64,000 bases of DNA from Thozetella sp. PMI_491 (GCA_021432635.1 MU270048.1:434001-498000), one strand, 5' to 3'; positions 52,638 to 64,000 are shown, counted from the first letter of the stretch. The notes: generated by a model from the sequence alone, not told the origin. Numbers and translations: made by a program.

Positions 52638-55122
52638 GCTTGGTTTCTGCTGGCGGGGGGAGGGTTCACGAGGTACTGTCTTGTATATGCTTCGGCGGGG
52701 AGTCCGAGAGGTTTGATGATGGTTGTCGATTCCGATGAGATTCTTGTCAAGAGCATAGTATGAATCAAAGATGTGGTTGGTTCTTGAATTTTTATTTCCT
52801 CCTAGTTTTACACGCTTGGGAGTGGCTTTACGTTTAGATATTGAGATTCGGTTTCTTCTTCTTTTTTCGATTAGGTATACACAATGAATAGCCAGCCGAA
52901 CAAACAGGCCGCTGATAACGCTAGGGGGGCTCGCGCAAGGAGGTACAATGGTTATTCAGACCCAAATCCGTAGTCAATAAAGAAGACGACAACCCACCTC
53001 CGCCTCTCGACTAGCAGCACCCACATAGGTATCTAAATTAGGCATACAATATGGCCTTGTCTTCCGGAACCTTTGTTACCAGGCTCTCAGCCGTTTCTGA
53101 GTTAGAGATTCGTAGGGCGGGAGGATAGAGGGAGGTTCAACAAAATGGTAAGCTAGGCATGTCAAGTCGATAAGGGGAGCCTGTCACATCAACCCTTTCG
53201 GATGGTAAATTCGTTGGCGGCGGTTGCAGAATGCAGAGATTCCCTCTCGAATAGACAGGGTCTGAGAATTGTCGGAATTGAGCCGCTTTACGAAAATAAG
53301 CTGCGCCGGAGTCACATTGATCAGATCGTCCGGTGTGGCAGTTCCTTCAACGGATGTATGTATGTCTACCAGATTAGAGCTGTAAGATATACAAGTTCAA
53401 GGCACTGTATGTGCTAACAGATTTTGGTGGAGCCGGCACCCAAAGACGCTAAGGAGGGCTGTGTTGTTGCGGATGCTTTGGTTGTGGTGGATTACAGAAA
53501 ACCAGGGGGAGGGTACAGTAGGTAACATAGGTACTCCGTACTGCACCTTTTTAAGGTAACTTAGGTATTATGCCCATCAACTCGGCTTAAGTAATCTTCA
53601 GTCTTATTTTGACTTCCCGGTCCGCCCAGTCATTTCTTACTCTTGGATGCCGCTTTTCTGGACATGTTCGGAGCCATGTTCTTGGTCAGGTCGGTCCCGC
53701 GTCCAACGTTGCGCCGCTGGGCGACCGGGAAGTAAACGCTCCAAAAATGGCTTGATCGGCTTCCCCCCTTTATTTGCAGGCGCCTCTGCGATCGCGGCGG
53801 GTGGCGCCTGAGCCCAGTCCTGCTATCATTTCCACCAGATCCCTCCGCCAATCTCGCCGCCGTGCTTGGCCCTGCATGGCTGGCACCATCAGCCCGGTCT
53901 AACTTTGAACCGCGCAACAATAGCCCATTCTCTACAGCCTCCAGCCCCTCTTCCGATGCCAACGCTCTTGCTGCAACCACTCAGACCAAGGCACCCAAAT
54001 GAAAGAGAAATAAGAATAACAAAAACCACCACCTCCAGGGCTTACGGGACCCCAGAGCATGCGCATCGCTCCCAGGCGGAACGCAACAACTCCGAATCGG
54101 GGGATAATCAACCCCCCTCCTCCCTTGTTGTGGTGATGAGACGCGGTTTCGCTGCCCTGGCCAGCTGCGCCTTCGACGAGCAACGGCTTCTTCGGATTTG
54201 GGTATGCAGAAAGTGCGACGAGGTCGTGTGTTGCTGCCTCCGCGCAGGACATGCCCCCCGATAGCTACTATGTACGGTCCTCAGGCGCTGTCGTAGCCCC
54301 TGCCTGTCTTGGCCCGAAACCGTGCGGCTGTAAAAAAAAATTAGCAAGATTGGCCCTAGCGGGAGTAGCCTTAGTGGACAATTTGGCAACGCATTCCGTG
54401 CGCCCCTTTCCCCGGTACCGTGGGAGGGTACAGGACAGGACAGTGTGCTATGTAGGCAGTCGGGATCGTGGGCGAGCCGAGCGACTCGGGCGCCCTCTCG
54501 CGCTGGAGGCTTCGTTTTTGAAGCAAGCCCGGCCATCGGCGCCTGCTCGCCTCAGCGTCTCAGAGCGGGCGCACTCCCGCGCCGGCTATGCGGTGCCGTT
54601 TCGTCTCGACGCTGCAAGCCACCGACTTGCACTTGGGGGGACATTTGGGGGGAGCCCACATGAAGTCAAGTCAGGCGCCCCATGCCGGAGAGGTGACCAT
54701 CTTTCAGCTGACAGGGGTCCGACACCACTTTAGTCGGGGGTCTGTTCGCACCGCGCGCCCCGTCGTCCCAAGCAGCGGCAACACCAGGCGGGAAATAGTT
54801 CAACGGGGTACGACGTAGACCATGGACACTGCCTGCTTGGCCTATCAGATATGCCGGCAACTGGGGGGGAGGGTCAAAGGTGGCGTTCTGCACAGCTGCA
54901 AGAAGCATGGGGGGGAGGGGGTGTCGGACGAGGAGAGACCAATACTAGCTGGGATGCGCCTCAGTGCCGTCACAATTTCTGCCTCTATGGAAGCCTCCGC
55001 GCCCGCGTTTCTTTTCTCCCTCTTGCTGCTTCTCTTTCTTCACCTGAGCTTCCATTGCTTCGGTGTACCTTCGCTTCTTCTGCCCTGCTTGTTACCGTTG
55101 GTGCCGCCATTGCCCTCCCGCC
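52638..55122. other. Intergenic, no supportable gene
   Basis: 2.5 kb. AT-richer left part (52780-52900 T-rich). Contains short palindromic strings of the ACCTAAGGTA/GTACTCCGTAC kind near 53519-53568. A minus-strand frame ending MAPNMSRKAASKSKK (53630-53980) has no ATG at its start and no known relative to me. The right end is the promoter and leader of the next gene. Confidence 0.4.
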
Positions 55123-57475
55123 ATGAGGCAGGCACGCTCTCTCTTCCTCTCCTCCCTCTTGGGTGCGAGCTTTGTGGTGGGAGACGTCGTTTACGTGACT
55201 GACCTACCGCTCTTTTCGTCTCTGGTACAGTGGCCCCCCCGCGGCAGAGGACGAGGGTGAGCGCACGAGAGAACTAACTACATTCCGTAGGCCGACTGTG
55301 CAGGCGGCGCCCTCTCTTACTATGTTCAGTCACAGACTTACAATAACTGCCCGGAGGCGGTCACGGCATTGCAGCAATGTGTGTGCTCACAGGACAACAA
55401 CTTTGCCGCGGTAGGAAGCAGGGTCTCGAGCGGCGTCTTGGGAAGCTGTAGTGCCACAGCAACTGAGGATCTCGCCTCGGCTATGACCGTGTACTCCGCC
55501 TACTGTAACCAAAACAACATGCCCACGTTTCCGACGCCAGCAACGCCGGTGACGCAGTATCCTACCGACATACCTGAACTTTCATATCTCGCACCGTGCG
55601 CCGCTAGTGCGATATCATATGCTGTTCAGTATGGCGCCCTTTTCCTTTACTTTTCTCATATGTTGTACTTGATAGTCACTAACACGCCTCTCCCTCTAGG
55701 TCTATGGTTAGTTGCCAGAATTGGCGGTGTCGTACACACCAGTGGTGCCTCGGGTAGAGATGCTAACCTAGGGCGATAGACATACAACTTCTGCCCTTCT
55801 GCGGCTACCGCACTGGCAACCTGCGCGTGCAGCAAGAACCAGAACTCCCTGCGCATCAGCCAGTCCATCAACACATACGTCAAGACCGGGTGCTCGTCCC
55901 AAACGGCCGATATTTCGTCCGCCCAGGCTTTCTTCGCGGCATACTGCGCCATGAACAACGGAACCTCTTCTTTCCCCACCCCTTCGAGCCCGCCCGGCCA
56001 GATGACGTACTACATCACGGCCTTGCCAGAGTACAGCTCCCTGGCCACCTGCGCCCGTAATGTTGTGTCGTATGCAGTTCAATCGGTAAGATTCCCTGTC
56101 GCGTGTTTGATGACGACGAGCTGGTGGAACTGACCGCATACGATAGCAAACTTACGAACTGTGCCCGGAGGGACCCGGAGCACTCGCGTCGTGCGCCTGT
56201 ATCAAGTCGGGCATGTCGTCGGTCATTACTAGCTCTATCTCGTATAACTATAAGTACTACTGTGACTCGACCGCTTCAGCGCTGCTCACCTCTGCCCTCA
56301 ACGTGCGTTCCGCCTCCCCTTTTCTCCTCCCTATATACAGACTTTCCCTGCTGTCCATTAGCATTCGACGCTGACAAAATCTTCAGGTCTTCGACTACTA
56401 CTGCAGTGCCGTGCGAGCCGAGGTCACGCCCAATGGCGTCTCGGAGTCCATTGCAGAGTCGACACCTGTTGGCAGCAACCCTTCAGGCGCAAACGGTGGA
56501 GGAGGCGGCGGCGGCGGCTCAAATGCTTCAGCTTCTCGATCGAAGAGCGGAACAGCGGGTGCGGGTAACACCTCCGGAGCGGATAGCACCAATGGGACCA
56601 CGAGTGGCCCAAAGACGGCCGTTATTGCAGGGGCGGTCGTCGGTGTCGTCGGCGGCCTTGCTCTTATCGGTGCCGCCATCTTCTTCATCTTCCGCGCGAT
56701 CCGGAAGAGCAAGATGGATGCGGCGCTCGCTGCCGCGGCCGCCCCATCCCGTCCAGGCACCGCGCCAGACAACTCCTTCCCCGGGAAGGCCGAGCTGGGA
56801 GGAAACCCCCTCCTGGTCGCCCCCACGCCGCCGGTGCCACCTGTCAGTCCGTCCCCGAGCATGCTCAAGGCCGGCGTGCCTCCCAGAGCTGAAAACGTCT
56901 CCCCCGCCTCGGCGCACGTAAGTGCCTACTCGCCTCCGCCTCATAGTGCTAAGCTGGAGGCTCCCCCTCTGCCCGGCAGCGCTGAGCTGGCCGGCCAAGG
57001 CCCGTTCCCGCCCCCGTCACCGAATCGCTCCGAGCTGCAAGGCCAAGGCGGCTTCCCATACCACCAAGGCCCGGCGCACGCTGGTGCCGAGCTGCAAGGC
57101 CAGGGAGCTATGTATGTCAACCGGCCAGAGCTGCAAGGGCAAGGAGGAGGCCCGTACCACCAGGGCCCGGCACACACGAGCGCGGAACTTCAAGGGCAAG
57201 GGGCCGCATACCCGGGTCGACCGGAGCTGCAGGGACATGGCGCCGTATATCCGGGCCGGCCCGAGCTGGCCGGCCAGTACGCGCACCCGCAGCCGCCAGG
57301 ACCGGGACAAGCGCAGGAGTTTTACGCGCCACAGGGGCCGTATCCACCGCAACAACAACCACCTTCCGGGCAGCCTCCCATGGGATGGCAGTCTGGGCCC
57401 CTCCAGGGCTACCATGAGATGGACGCGGGCTACCCAGGCCCGGGCGCTCCGGGCAACCCTGGACAAGCTAGGTGA
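55123..57475 (+). CDS. Cell-surface protein: three six-cysteine modules, one TM helix, repeat-rich cytoplasmic tail
   Basis: Six exons: 55123-55224, 55291-55628, 55700-55706 (7 nt), 55780-56085, 56147-56302, 56387-57475; 665 residues. Signal peptide MRQARSLFLSSLLGASFVVG. Three homologous modules follow, each with six Cys and the pattern LP-x-(Y/F/L)SxLAxC...SYxVQS-x-TYxxCP...AL-x-x-C-x-C...C...YC: module 1 starts ADCAGGALSYYVQSQTYNNC, module 2 APCAASAISYAVQ+SMTYNFC, module 3 ATCARNVVSYAVQ+SQTYELC. After a Gly/Ser/Thr stalk comes a TM helix (AVIAGAVVGVVGGLALIGAA) and a Pro-rich tail with about eight copies of an ELQGQG(G/A)-type repeat. The module looks like a fungal extracellular cysteine domain of CFEM-like size but lacks the CFEM spacing. 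A surface sensor or adhesin is inference. Confidence 0.82.
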
Positions 57476-57971
57476 CGGATGGCCCAGTGCAAGATCGGCG
57501 GGAGAAACTAATATAAAGGCGGAGGCTTGGTGGGTGGCATATGGCGTTTGTTTACCAAAGATACACTGCCTTTTAGCGAGTTGACTGTGGGGTGTAAGCG
57601 AGGAAGTTGGCATTTTCTTATACGGTGCACTGGCATAATTTCTACCAAATCTTCCCGTCTCACGGCCCTAGAATGGCAAAGAGTCGGTATACCACAATAC
57701 ATCTAGAAATATATTCCCTTCCCCGTTACCTGTGATCGGGACAGAAGCCGCTTCCCCTCTCCCTCGGGCTAGCTGAGTGGATGCCTCATGGTAGGAGATT
57801 GACTACGGTACCTAAAGTAGAGGAGAGGTACTTCGAGGGTTAGGGTCGGGTATCTGATGTCTCGAGGTTGCAAACGCTCCCAAAACGCCCGAGAAGTGAG
57901 AGAAACCACTCTCACCCACCGCTGCGCAGCGTCTTGGACACGAAAGTGCGCCTTCTTGCCTCATTTGAAAG
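57476..57971. other. Intergenic
   Basis: 3' UTR of the cell-surface gene and promoter of the DUF167 gene. An A-box-like string TAGCTGAGTGG near 57771 is not followed by a proper B box, so no tRNA is called. Confidence 0.5.
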
Positions 57972-58390
57972 ATGAACGCTTCCACGAGGGCGTTGCGGTA
58001 TGTGGCCGGCACCAAGAAGTCGCCCCTCGGAACTCTCTACCTCCAGTGCCACGTTAAGCCCGGGGCGAGCAGAGCCCGCGAGGGCGTGACGGGAGTGACG
58101 GAGGATGCGGTGGAGATTTGCGTGGCTGCCCAGGCCAGGGAAGGCGAGGCAAACAAGGCCGTCATCCAGGTGCTCAGTGAGGTGTGTGGCCTGACCCCTG
58201 GAGTGCGGACGTCGAGGACCCCCCCCCCGGGCTGACACTTCAGCAGGTCCTCGGGCTACCCAAGTCAGACTTGCAGATCACCCAGGGTCTAAAGTCCAGA
58301 GACAAGACCGTGGCTGTAGGCGGGTCTCTGGTGAAGAACGGAGAGGAGGACTGCCTGAGGCGGACGCGGGCGTTGCTCGGCCTCGAGTAG
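57972..58390 (+). CDS. DUF167 (YggU-like) family protein
   Basis: Small conserved alpha/beta protein of unknown function, found in bacteria, archaea and eukaryotes. Two exons: 57972-58181 and 58244-58390, intron 62 nt with a C9-like tract and GCTGAC branch point; 118 residues. Family marks: [18 protein letters not shown] near the start, [20 protein letters not shown] (the EG-x-AN motif) before the intron, and [18 protein letters not shown] (the G-x-x-SR-x-K motif) after it. Splicing turns two short frames into one complete domain, so the model is good. It is co-directional with the peroxiredoxin, about 0.7 kb upstream of it. Confidence 0.9.
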
Positions 58391-59084
58391 CCGTCTGTGC
58401 AGCGGCTCCTTCGTCAACCTGGTTTAGCTATTGGCTTGCTCGCTCGTCAGCGCATCGTTCGCTTAGTAGTATTAGACCAACATGTTCCTCAACTACTGCT
58501 TAGGCCAGCCGGGCGTTCCAAGCTTGCAGAACCAGCTTGTCTGCCAACTGCTAGTCGGCGAACGATAGTACGTAGCACGGGATGGCCGCAGCCGATCGAA
58601 ATGACAAAGCCTAAGTTGGATGGACATATTGCGGTTAACCACTAGAGAAAAGGGGTAGATCAGGACCCTTCTAAGGCTCCAAAGTGTACTCTATAGAGAA
58701 GATGTATTATTTCGAAAAAAGGTAAGTTTTCCTCTTCGAGCAGAGCGCAGTGCATTAGGTCGCGGAGACACTCGATGAGCACCGCCAAATTCTCAGAAAA
58801 TAATTCGGTCTAACTTGAATGCTTTTTCTCGTGAGCGATGGCCATCTGTATTTACTGGAGAACGGGGTGTGGGAATAGTCTTCCACCACAGGGACGGATA
58901 ATGAAACAGTGATGTCATTTAGCGAAGGAACCACTCATTGGTTCCACCGCGCAAACGGCAACACACACCTCAAACTCGCCTGTGCAGTGCAGAGAGCTTC
59001 CCCGCGACCTCGGACAAGTCCCCAACCAATTCTACCTCCCCCCAACAGCTCAATTGCGCCCGCACAGGACCCAGCATCGCCGCC
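58391..59084. other. Intergenic
   Basis: 3' region of the DUF167 gene and the promoter and C/A-rich leader of the peroxiredoxin gene. No other feature recognised. Confidence 0.5.
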
Positions 59085-59838
59085 ATGTCTTTCCGAGCAG
59101 CCTCCCTCCGCTCCCTTCGGCTCGCCAGGCCGTCCCGAGCTCCTCTCCTCGGTTCATTCCGGGCGGTAGGACCCGCCGCCGCCCGCAGCTTCCACGCCAC
59201 GCGTCCGGCCTTCGTCCAGGTCGGCGACGAGCTGCCCGACCTCGAGCTGGCCGAGGGCTCGCCCGGCAACAAGGTCAACCTCGCGCGTGAGGCCTCCAAG
59301 GCCTCCAAGGCCATCCTGATTGGCGTCCCCGCCGCCTTCTCGGGCGCGTGCTCGTCGACCCATATCCCCGGCTTCATCAACCACCCGCGCCTCAGCGAAT
59401 TCGACTTTGTGGGCGTCGTGTCGGTCAATGACGCTTTTGTGTAAGCAAACCACTCGGCTGGGCTCTTAGGAGGGGCCTTGGAGTTGGTATTTGAGGTATT
59501 GGGATGCTAACGATGAAGCAGCATGAAGGCCTGGGGAGAGTCCCTGGACCCCACGGGAGAGAGCGGCGTGAGTATTATCCGCGGCGGTTGGCTACAAGCC
59601 GATGCCTCACCCCGGTGCGCACCGCACACTGACAGGATGCTAGGTTCGCTTCTTTGCAGACCCGTCTGCGGCCTTCACCAAGGCGCTGGATTTGACCTTT
59701 GATGGATCGGCCATCTTTGGAGGTGACAGGTCGAAGCGCTACACCTTGCTTCTCGAGGACGGCAAGGTGAAGTCGGTGAATGTGGAGCCGGACAACACCG
59801 GCACCAGTGTCTCTCTAGCTAACAAGGTCCTGGGATAG
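59085..59838 (+). CDS. Mitochondrial 1-Cys peroxiredoxin, Prx5 type
   Basis: Thiol peroxidase of the Prx5 group, reducing peroxides. Three exons: 59085-59440, 59522-59567 (46 nt), 59644-59838, 198 residues. The N-terminus is a typical mitochondrial presequence (MSFRAASLRSLRLARPSRAP, ending near RSFHATR). The active-site loop VPAAFSGACSSTHIPGF carries the P-x-x-x-(T/S)-x-x-C motif with peroxidatic Cys89; the conserved Arg is in GGDRSKRYTLLLEDG. Cys89 is the only cysteine of the mature protein, so resolution must come from an outside thiol. The third splice uses acceptor TAG before GTTCGC; the nearer CAG would put a stop in frame. The C-terminus is not a peroxisomal SKL signal. It is convergent with SCOT, 267 bp away. 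Confidence 0.94.
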
Positions 59839-60105
59839 CTGGCCAATGATGTAGGATGTGATTGGCAGCCAAAGGTGGTACGAGTTCCAGGGGAGCGCGG
59901 CCATCGCGATTTGTGTAATATGCAGAGCTCACAGAAGGAAAAATAAAATAAAAAATTGGGTGCACGAGTAGATGGCAACCTGCTGCACCTAAAAGAGGTT
60001 CAATCTCATGAGCTTTTTGGCTATCCTCTTATATACATCGTAAAAGATCCTATTCCTTGGATCGTACACTCAGCGACACAATCCTCAAGGTATCAACCGC
60101 CGCGC

Positions 60106-61819
60106 TTAAAGCATCGGCTTCAGGTCCTCGGCGACCGTGAACGGCGCCTCAGTCTTGCTCTTGATCTCATCCACCGTCACGCCATCGGCGATCTCAATCA
60201 GCGTCAGTCCATGGGCGAAGTCAACATCAAAGACACCCTGTGCACTTTCGTTAGCTTTGATTTTCTGACCATAGTCTATTCTCCGACGGGAGAGAGGGAG
60301 ATACTCACCAGCTCAGTAATAATCCTCGACACGCAGGCCCGGCCAGTGAGAGGGAAGGCGCACTGCTTGACGATCTTGGCGTTGCCCTTCTTGTCGGTGT
60401 GCTCCATGGTGACGACCACCTTGGTCTTGCTCGGGTTGCTGACCAGGTCCATGGCGCCACCGAAGCCCTTGACCTTGCCGGGCAGCATCCAGTTGGCCAG
60501 GTCGCCGGTGGCGCTGACCTGCATGGCGCCCAGGATGGTCAGGTTGATGCGGCCACTGCGGATCATGCCGAAGCTCTCCTCGCTGCCGAAGACGGCGGCG
60601 CCGGGGTTGAGCGTGACCGTCTCCTTTCCGGCGTTGATCAGGTCGGCGTCCTCCTCGCCCTTACGCGGGTAGGGGCCCAGGCCGAGGATACCGTTCTCGC
60701 TCTGCAGCTGCACCTCGACCTCGGGGCCGACGAAGCCGGGGGCAAGCATGGGCATGCCGATGCCCAGGTTGGCGTACATGCCGTTCTTGAACTCCTTGGC
60801 GGCGCGGCGCACGATGCGCTCCCGCTTGGCCGCCGTGTCGCCGGTGCCGAGGGCCTTGGCGGCCCCGGCGTCGGCCTCGTCCTTGGTGAAGGTATACTTC
60901 TCAATCTTCTTCTCGGACGTGCTCTGGATGACGCGCTTGACGTAGATGCCGGGCAGGTGGACGGCCTCGGGCGGGATCTCGCCGGGCTCGACAATGTGCT
61001 CGGCCTCGACAATGGTCATCTTGGCGTTGCGGGCCATGGCGCCGTTGAAGTTGTTGGCGGCCAGACGGAACTGCACGTTGCCGAGCTTGTCGGCCTTGTA
61101 GGCCTTAACGAAGGCGTAGTCGCCGTCGATGCTGTGCTCGAGCAGATAGCTCTTGCCGTTGAACACCTTGACGTCCTTGGGGTACGAGAACTCGTCGGGG
61201 CTGCCGTCGGCCTTGTTGCGCAGGGGGAGCTCGCCGGTCTGCACGACGGTTCCGAAGGCGGCCGGGGTGTAGAAGGCCGGGATGCCCTTGCCGCCTGCGG
61301 CACACCGCTCGGCGAGCGTGCCCTGGGGGGTGAGCTCGAGCTCGATCTTGCCCGTCAGGTACATCTGCTCGAACGTCTTGTTCTCGCCGATGTAGGACGC
61401 GACCATCTTCTTGATCTGGCCCGTCTTGAGCAGCTGGCCGAGGCCGCTGGTGTCGGTGCCGGCGTTGTTGGACACGGCTGTGATACCGGTGATCTCGGGC
61501 TTCTTGACCACCTCGTCGATCAGCGTGTCCGGAACGCCGCACAGGCCGAAGCCTCCACAGAGGAGGGTTGTGTTGGGCTTCATGTCTTCGAGCGCTTTGG
61601 CGGCCGAGGGGTACACCTTGTTGATCTCGGCACGGCGGGACGTGGCCGAGAAGGCCCTCGCAAGGTGGAAAGCATGCTACACGAGGCGCAAGAGGTGATG
61701 AGCATGTTTCCCCATGAAGCTTCTCACGGAGCCGAACTGGCCGATGGGGATTGGCTTACGTTGGAGCCGTACTTCCTGTACGCCCTCAAGGTCCTCATGC
61801 ACACAGCAGTGGACGGCAT
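60106..61819 (-). CDS. Succinyl-CoA:3-ketoacid CoA-transferase (SCOT), mitochondrial
   Basis: Transfers CoA from succinyl-CoA to acetoacetate (ketone-body use). Three exons on the minus strand: 61819-61760, 61676-60309, 60237-60106; 519 residues, standard length. The first exon encodes a basic presequence ([20 protein letters not shown]) and continues [20 protein letters not shown] into the mature protein. Both domains are present: subunit A-like ([20 protein letters not shown]) and subunit B-like ([20 protein letters not shown]). The catalytic Glu lies in [13 protein letters not shown]. The third exon supplies the end [20 protein letters not shown] ... AEDLKPML, as in homologues. The large exon alone looks complete but lacks both real termini. 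Confidence 0.95.
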
Positions 61820-63016
61820 GGTGGCTGCGACGGCTAGCAATGGAATTCTACGGCTAAGCGAATTGCCGAAGGCGGGGATAGCTCGGGATAATCGTGGGCG
61901 CCGCAAGTCAATTGGGTATCATAAGAGGCCGCAAGGAGACAGGGAAAGGAAATACGAAGCTCGGAGGGGGGAGCGTGCCGGCCTGGGAAGTGAGGAGGAG
62001 AGGAGAAAAGAGGGAGGAGATGGGAAGGAGAGGGAAGTAAATGGGGGCACTGGCAAGGGAAGCCATTCATGACCTCGGGGGACGGAGGTGCGTGCTGGAT
62101 ATCGTGGGGCGAGCTCCCCTCGGCTTCCCCAGACTAGTCCTGACTCGGCCACCTTACAGCGCCTAGACGCGCTTAGCTTCCCTGAGAGCCGTGGCAATGG
62201 GACCCCTGACCCCTCCGCCTTCGGCGAGGTTCGGGTTGGGTTTGCGGCAAAGTGTTTAGCCCTCGGAAAGCGGCTCGGAAAGTGGCGGGGGAACAAAAGC
62301 CCTGTATACCACAGCGATGGGCTGTAGTCCACCGAAAAAAGGTACTGTATATATCCGGCGCCCTGGAGACCGGCGCCTGGAAATATCTTTATTTATTTTT
62401 GCTCCATGCAGGTGCCCAGGTGCAAAGATTCTTTACGCAGATGATGCCAGGGGGGTAGGTGGTTGCTTGGGCGGCGAAGCTTGAGGCGAGTCATTACCAC
62501 GCTGAGAGCCACTCGCCGTCTCACCTGTTGCCAATTGTGACAATTCTCAGCCCAAGACGTCAAGACCGCTGTGCTTTTTGTTATGAGCATTTATGAGTTG
62601 ACCTAAAGCCAAAACTACCTATGGACAAAGGCGAGCACAACCAGCAGACACGCAAAGCTTCCGAACTCCCTGTGCTCAGTAGACGCTCTACCCTTGGCTC
62701 AAACACCAAACCGGACCGTGCGAGAAGGTGCTAGCAAGTGCGCAGCCACCCCTCGGAGACCTTCCTACCTCCCCCCCCCCAATGACCAGTCTATGTTAAT
62801 GAACAAAAAGCAAGTGCCGGCGCAACCTTCCGCTTGTAACTCCAGTACCATGCCAGAGAACAAAGCAGCCCTTCCAGGCACCATCCATGATGTCCCATGA
62901 TTAAACCCCATGAGCCATGGTAAATTCCCAAATAAAAGAGCGCTGCCGTGACACGCCGGCACCGAAGCGACAATATTTCCGTCACAAGGAGAGAGGCCGA
63001 AGGGGACATGGCTTCT
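61820..63016. other. Intergenic
   Basis: Promoter side of SCOT and 3' side of the RBR ligase gene. A purine-rich section lies at 61930-62050. No gene or repeat recognised. Confidence 0.5.
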
Positions 63017-64000
63017 CTAACGCCGGTTGCTCGAGCTGTTGCTGGAGCTTGCTGTCGGCATGTCAATGTTGAACGACCACAGGCCTGGTCCAAAGTTAGC
63101 AGGACGACTCATTTCATGCTGTATAGGCGGCAGGATTGGGGGAGGCTAGAGAAACGTACCGTCGGCCAGGTTCTGCGCCGTGTCTTCGAGCAGGATGACC
63201 CTGCGCTTGTTGCAATAGGACGTCTTGTCCATGATATCAACCTTCAGCTTTGAGTCCGACAATTCTGTAACTGGCTTCTCAAACATCTCGGAGAGCGCCT
63301 CCACAGCAAGCTCCAGGTCTTTCTGGTTGTCCTCAAATATCTCGGTGAGGTTGTTGCGGGCGAGGTAGAAGGCAAAGGCATAGGTCCACTTCAGCGTCTG
63401 GCGGCAGGTCTGGAGCGCCTGCGAGGCCGAGTTGAGGTACTGGACCTCGATCCACGACATGCCCGACTCCTTCTGCAGCTGGACCATCTTCTTCTCCGTC
63501 TTGAGGTAGATGTCCTTATCCAGGCGGGCCGACTGCTCGTGATTGGCATATCGGTTGTAGTAATGGAGGTAGCGTTCCAGCGAGACCCTGGACTTTGCCT
63601 GTGCATCACGCGCCTCCTGGCCGCTCTTCTCCTCGAAACGGTTGCAGTTGTACCAGCTCGTCCCGTGTTCGGACCAGAGGCCCATGCACATCCAGCAGAA
63701 CTCATGCTTGCACTTCCGACACGTCATGTGGTTGCATCCGCCATTCTTTTCTATAGTGGAGTTGCACTTAGGGCACTCCTTCGTGTGTGCCGAGATCCAG
63801 TTGGCGGTCTCCGAGTCGTCAGCGCACTTCTTAAGCCACTTCTTGACCAGGTCGCAAGGCGCCGGCTGGTGGTCCGTCAGGATGCAGCCGAAGCAGAACC
63901 GATGCCCGCAGCCGCAGGCGACAGTAGGGACGACTTTGCCGAGGTCCTTCTTCTTGACCTCGCACTCTATGGCATTCTGGCAGTCTGGTGCCGGGCACCA
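63017..64000 (-). CDS. RBR-type E3 ubiquitin ligase, Ariadne family, 5' part missing
   Basis: C-terminal part of an Ariadne/HHARI-type ligase, cut by the window edge. Exons: 64000-63160 (open to the edge) and 63084-63017 after an intron of 75 nt (GTACGT, GCTAAC, CAG). Visible order: end of RING1/start of IBR (WCPAPDCQNAIECEVKKKD), IBR zinc ligands (ACGCGHRFCFGCILTDHQ), then RING2/Rcat CPKCNSTIEKNGGCNHMTC, with the catalytic Cys expected in GGCNHM, and KHEFCWMCMGLWSEHGTSWY. The Ariadne domain follows (YLHYYNRYANHEQSARLDKD, QLQKESGMSWIEVQYLNSAS). The spliced end reads ADGLWSFNIDMPTASSS...NRR. Such ligases work with cullin-RING complexes. The N-terminal acidic region, UBA-like part and RING1 are outside the window. 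Confidence 0.93.

Noticed and set aside
53630-53980. Minus-strand frame ending MAPNMSRKAASKSKK
   Set aside because: The 5' codon is not ATG, the first ATG leaves 15 residues, and I could not join it convincingly to further exons. It could be a small gene's first exon, but support is too weak.
57771-57860. tRNA-like A box TAGCTGAGTGG
   Set aside because: No matching B box or acceptor stem within the required distance.
60399-62072. Plus-strand frame of 557 codons opposite SCOT
   Set aside because: Antisense shadow of a GC-rich gene; the SCOT reading is confirmed by family motifs and splice joins.
1-64000. CRISPR arrays, operons, bacterial-type terminators
   Set aside because: Intron-rich fungal genes and no spaced direct repeats; prokaryotic features do not apply.

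Overview
The window is nuclear DNA of a filamentous ascomycete (Pezizomycotina), most likely a Sordariomycete, possibly Sordariales. The basis is: short spliceosomal introns of about 50-80 nt with GT..AG ends and CTRAC branch points; strong GC bias at third codon positions; a seven-exon beta-tubulin gene; a cpc-1/GCN4 gene with the Neurospora-type leader; and fungal families such as SRP40, LysM proteins and DOPA 4,5-dioxygenase. I placed the organism from these features alone, so genus is not determined. Almost all products are intron-containing, and the exon joins given were worked out by hand from splice signals and protein-family continuity.

Layout, left to right: a truncated gene (1-543, minus); a flavoprotein-like / F-box-like / ankyrin-like fusion (4143-5915); dynactin p27 (6179-6836, minus), divergent from the complex I 51 kDa subunit nuo51 (7250-8931); a PEX11 peroxisome protein (9658-10872), convergent with a four-TM membrane protein (11936-12719, minus); nucleolar SRP40 (14829-16199); an adenosine-deaminase-related (ADGF-type) enzyme (20291-22537); a membrane protein (23776-25398); the amino-acid-starvation regulator cpc1 with two uORFs and a long AUG-less in-frame extension (28599-30071); a 1,149-residue disordered protein (31358-35088, minus); a MITE (38823-39298); gcn20 (43242-45616); beta-tubulin (47102-48954); a meroterpenoid-type methyltransferase, a DOPA dioxygenase and a LysM protein (49619-52637); a cell-surface protein with three six-cysteine modules (55123-57475); a DUF167 protein; a 1-Cys Prx5-type peroxiredoxin; succinyl-CoA:3-ketoacid CoA-transferase (60106-61819, minus); and a truncated Ariadne-type RBR ubiquitin ligase (63017-64000, minus).

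Most genes are unlinked housekeeping functions. Two themes recur. cpc1 (GCN4) and gcn20 (activator of the GCN2 kinase through GCN1) belong to the same general amino acid control pathway and lie 13 kb apart. The methyltransferase, DOPA dioxygenase and LysM genes form a compact accessory-looking block, but without a backbone synthase. Intergenic gaps are large, several of 3-4 kb, and hold no gene I can defend.

The most interesting items are the cpc1 leader architecture, the catalytically dead PPC-decarboxylase-like domain fused to F-box-like and ankyrin-like repeats, the 7-nt micro-exon inside a triplicated cysteine module, the possible lipid anchor on the ADGF enzyme, and the TA-flanked MITE.
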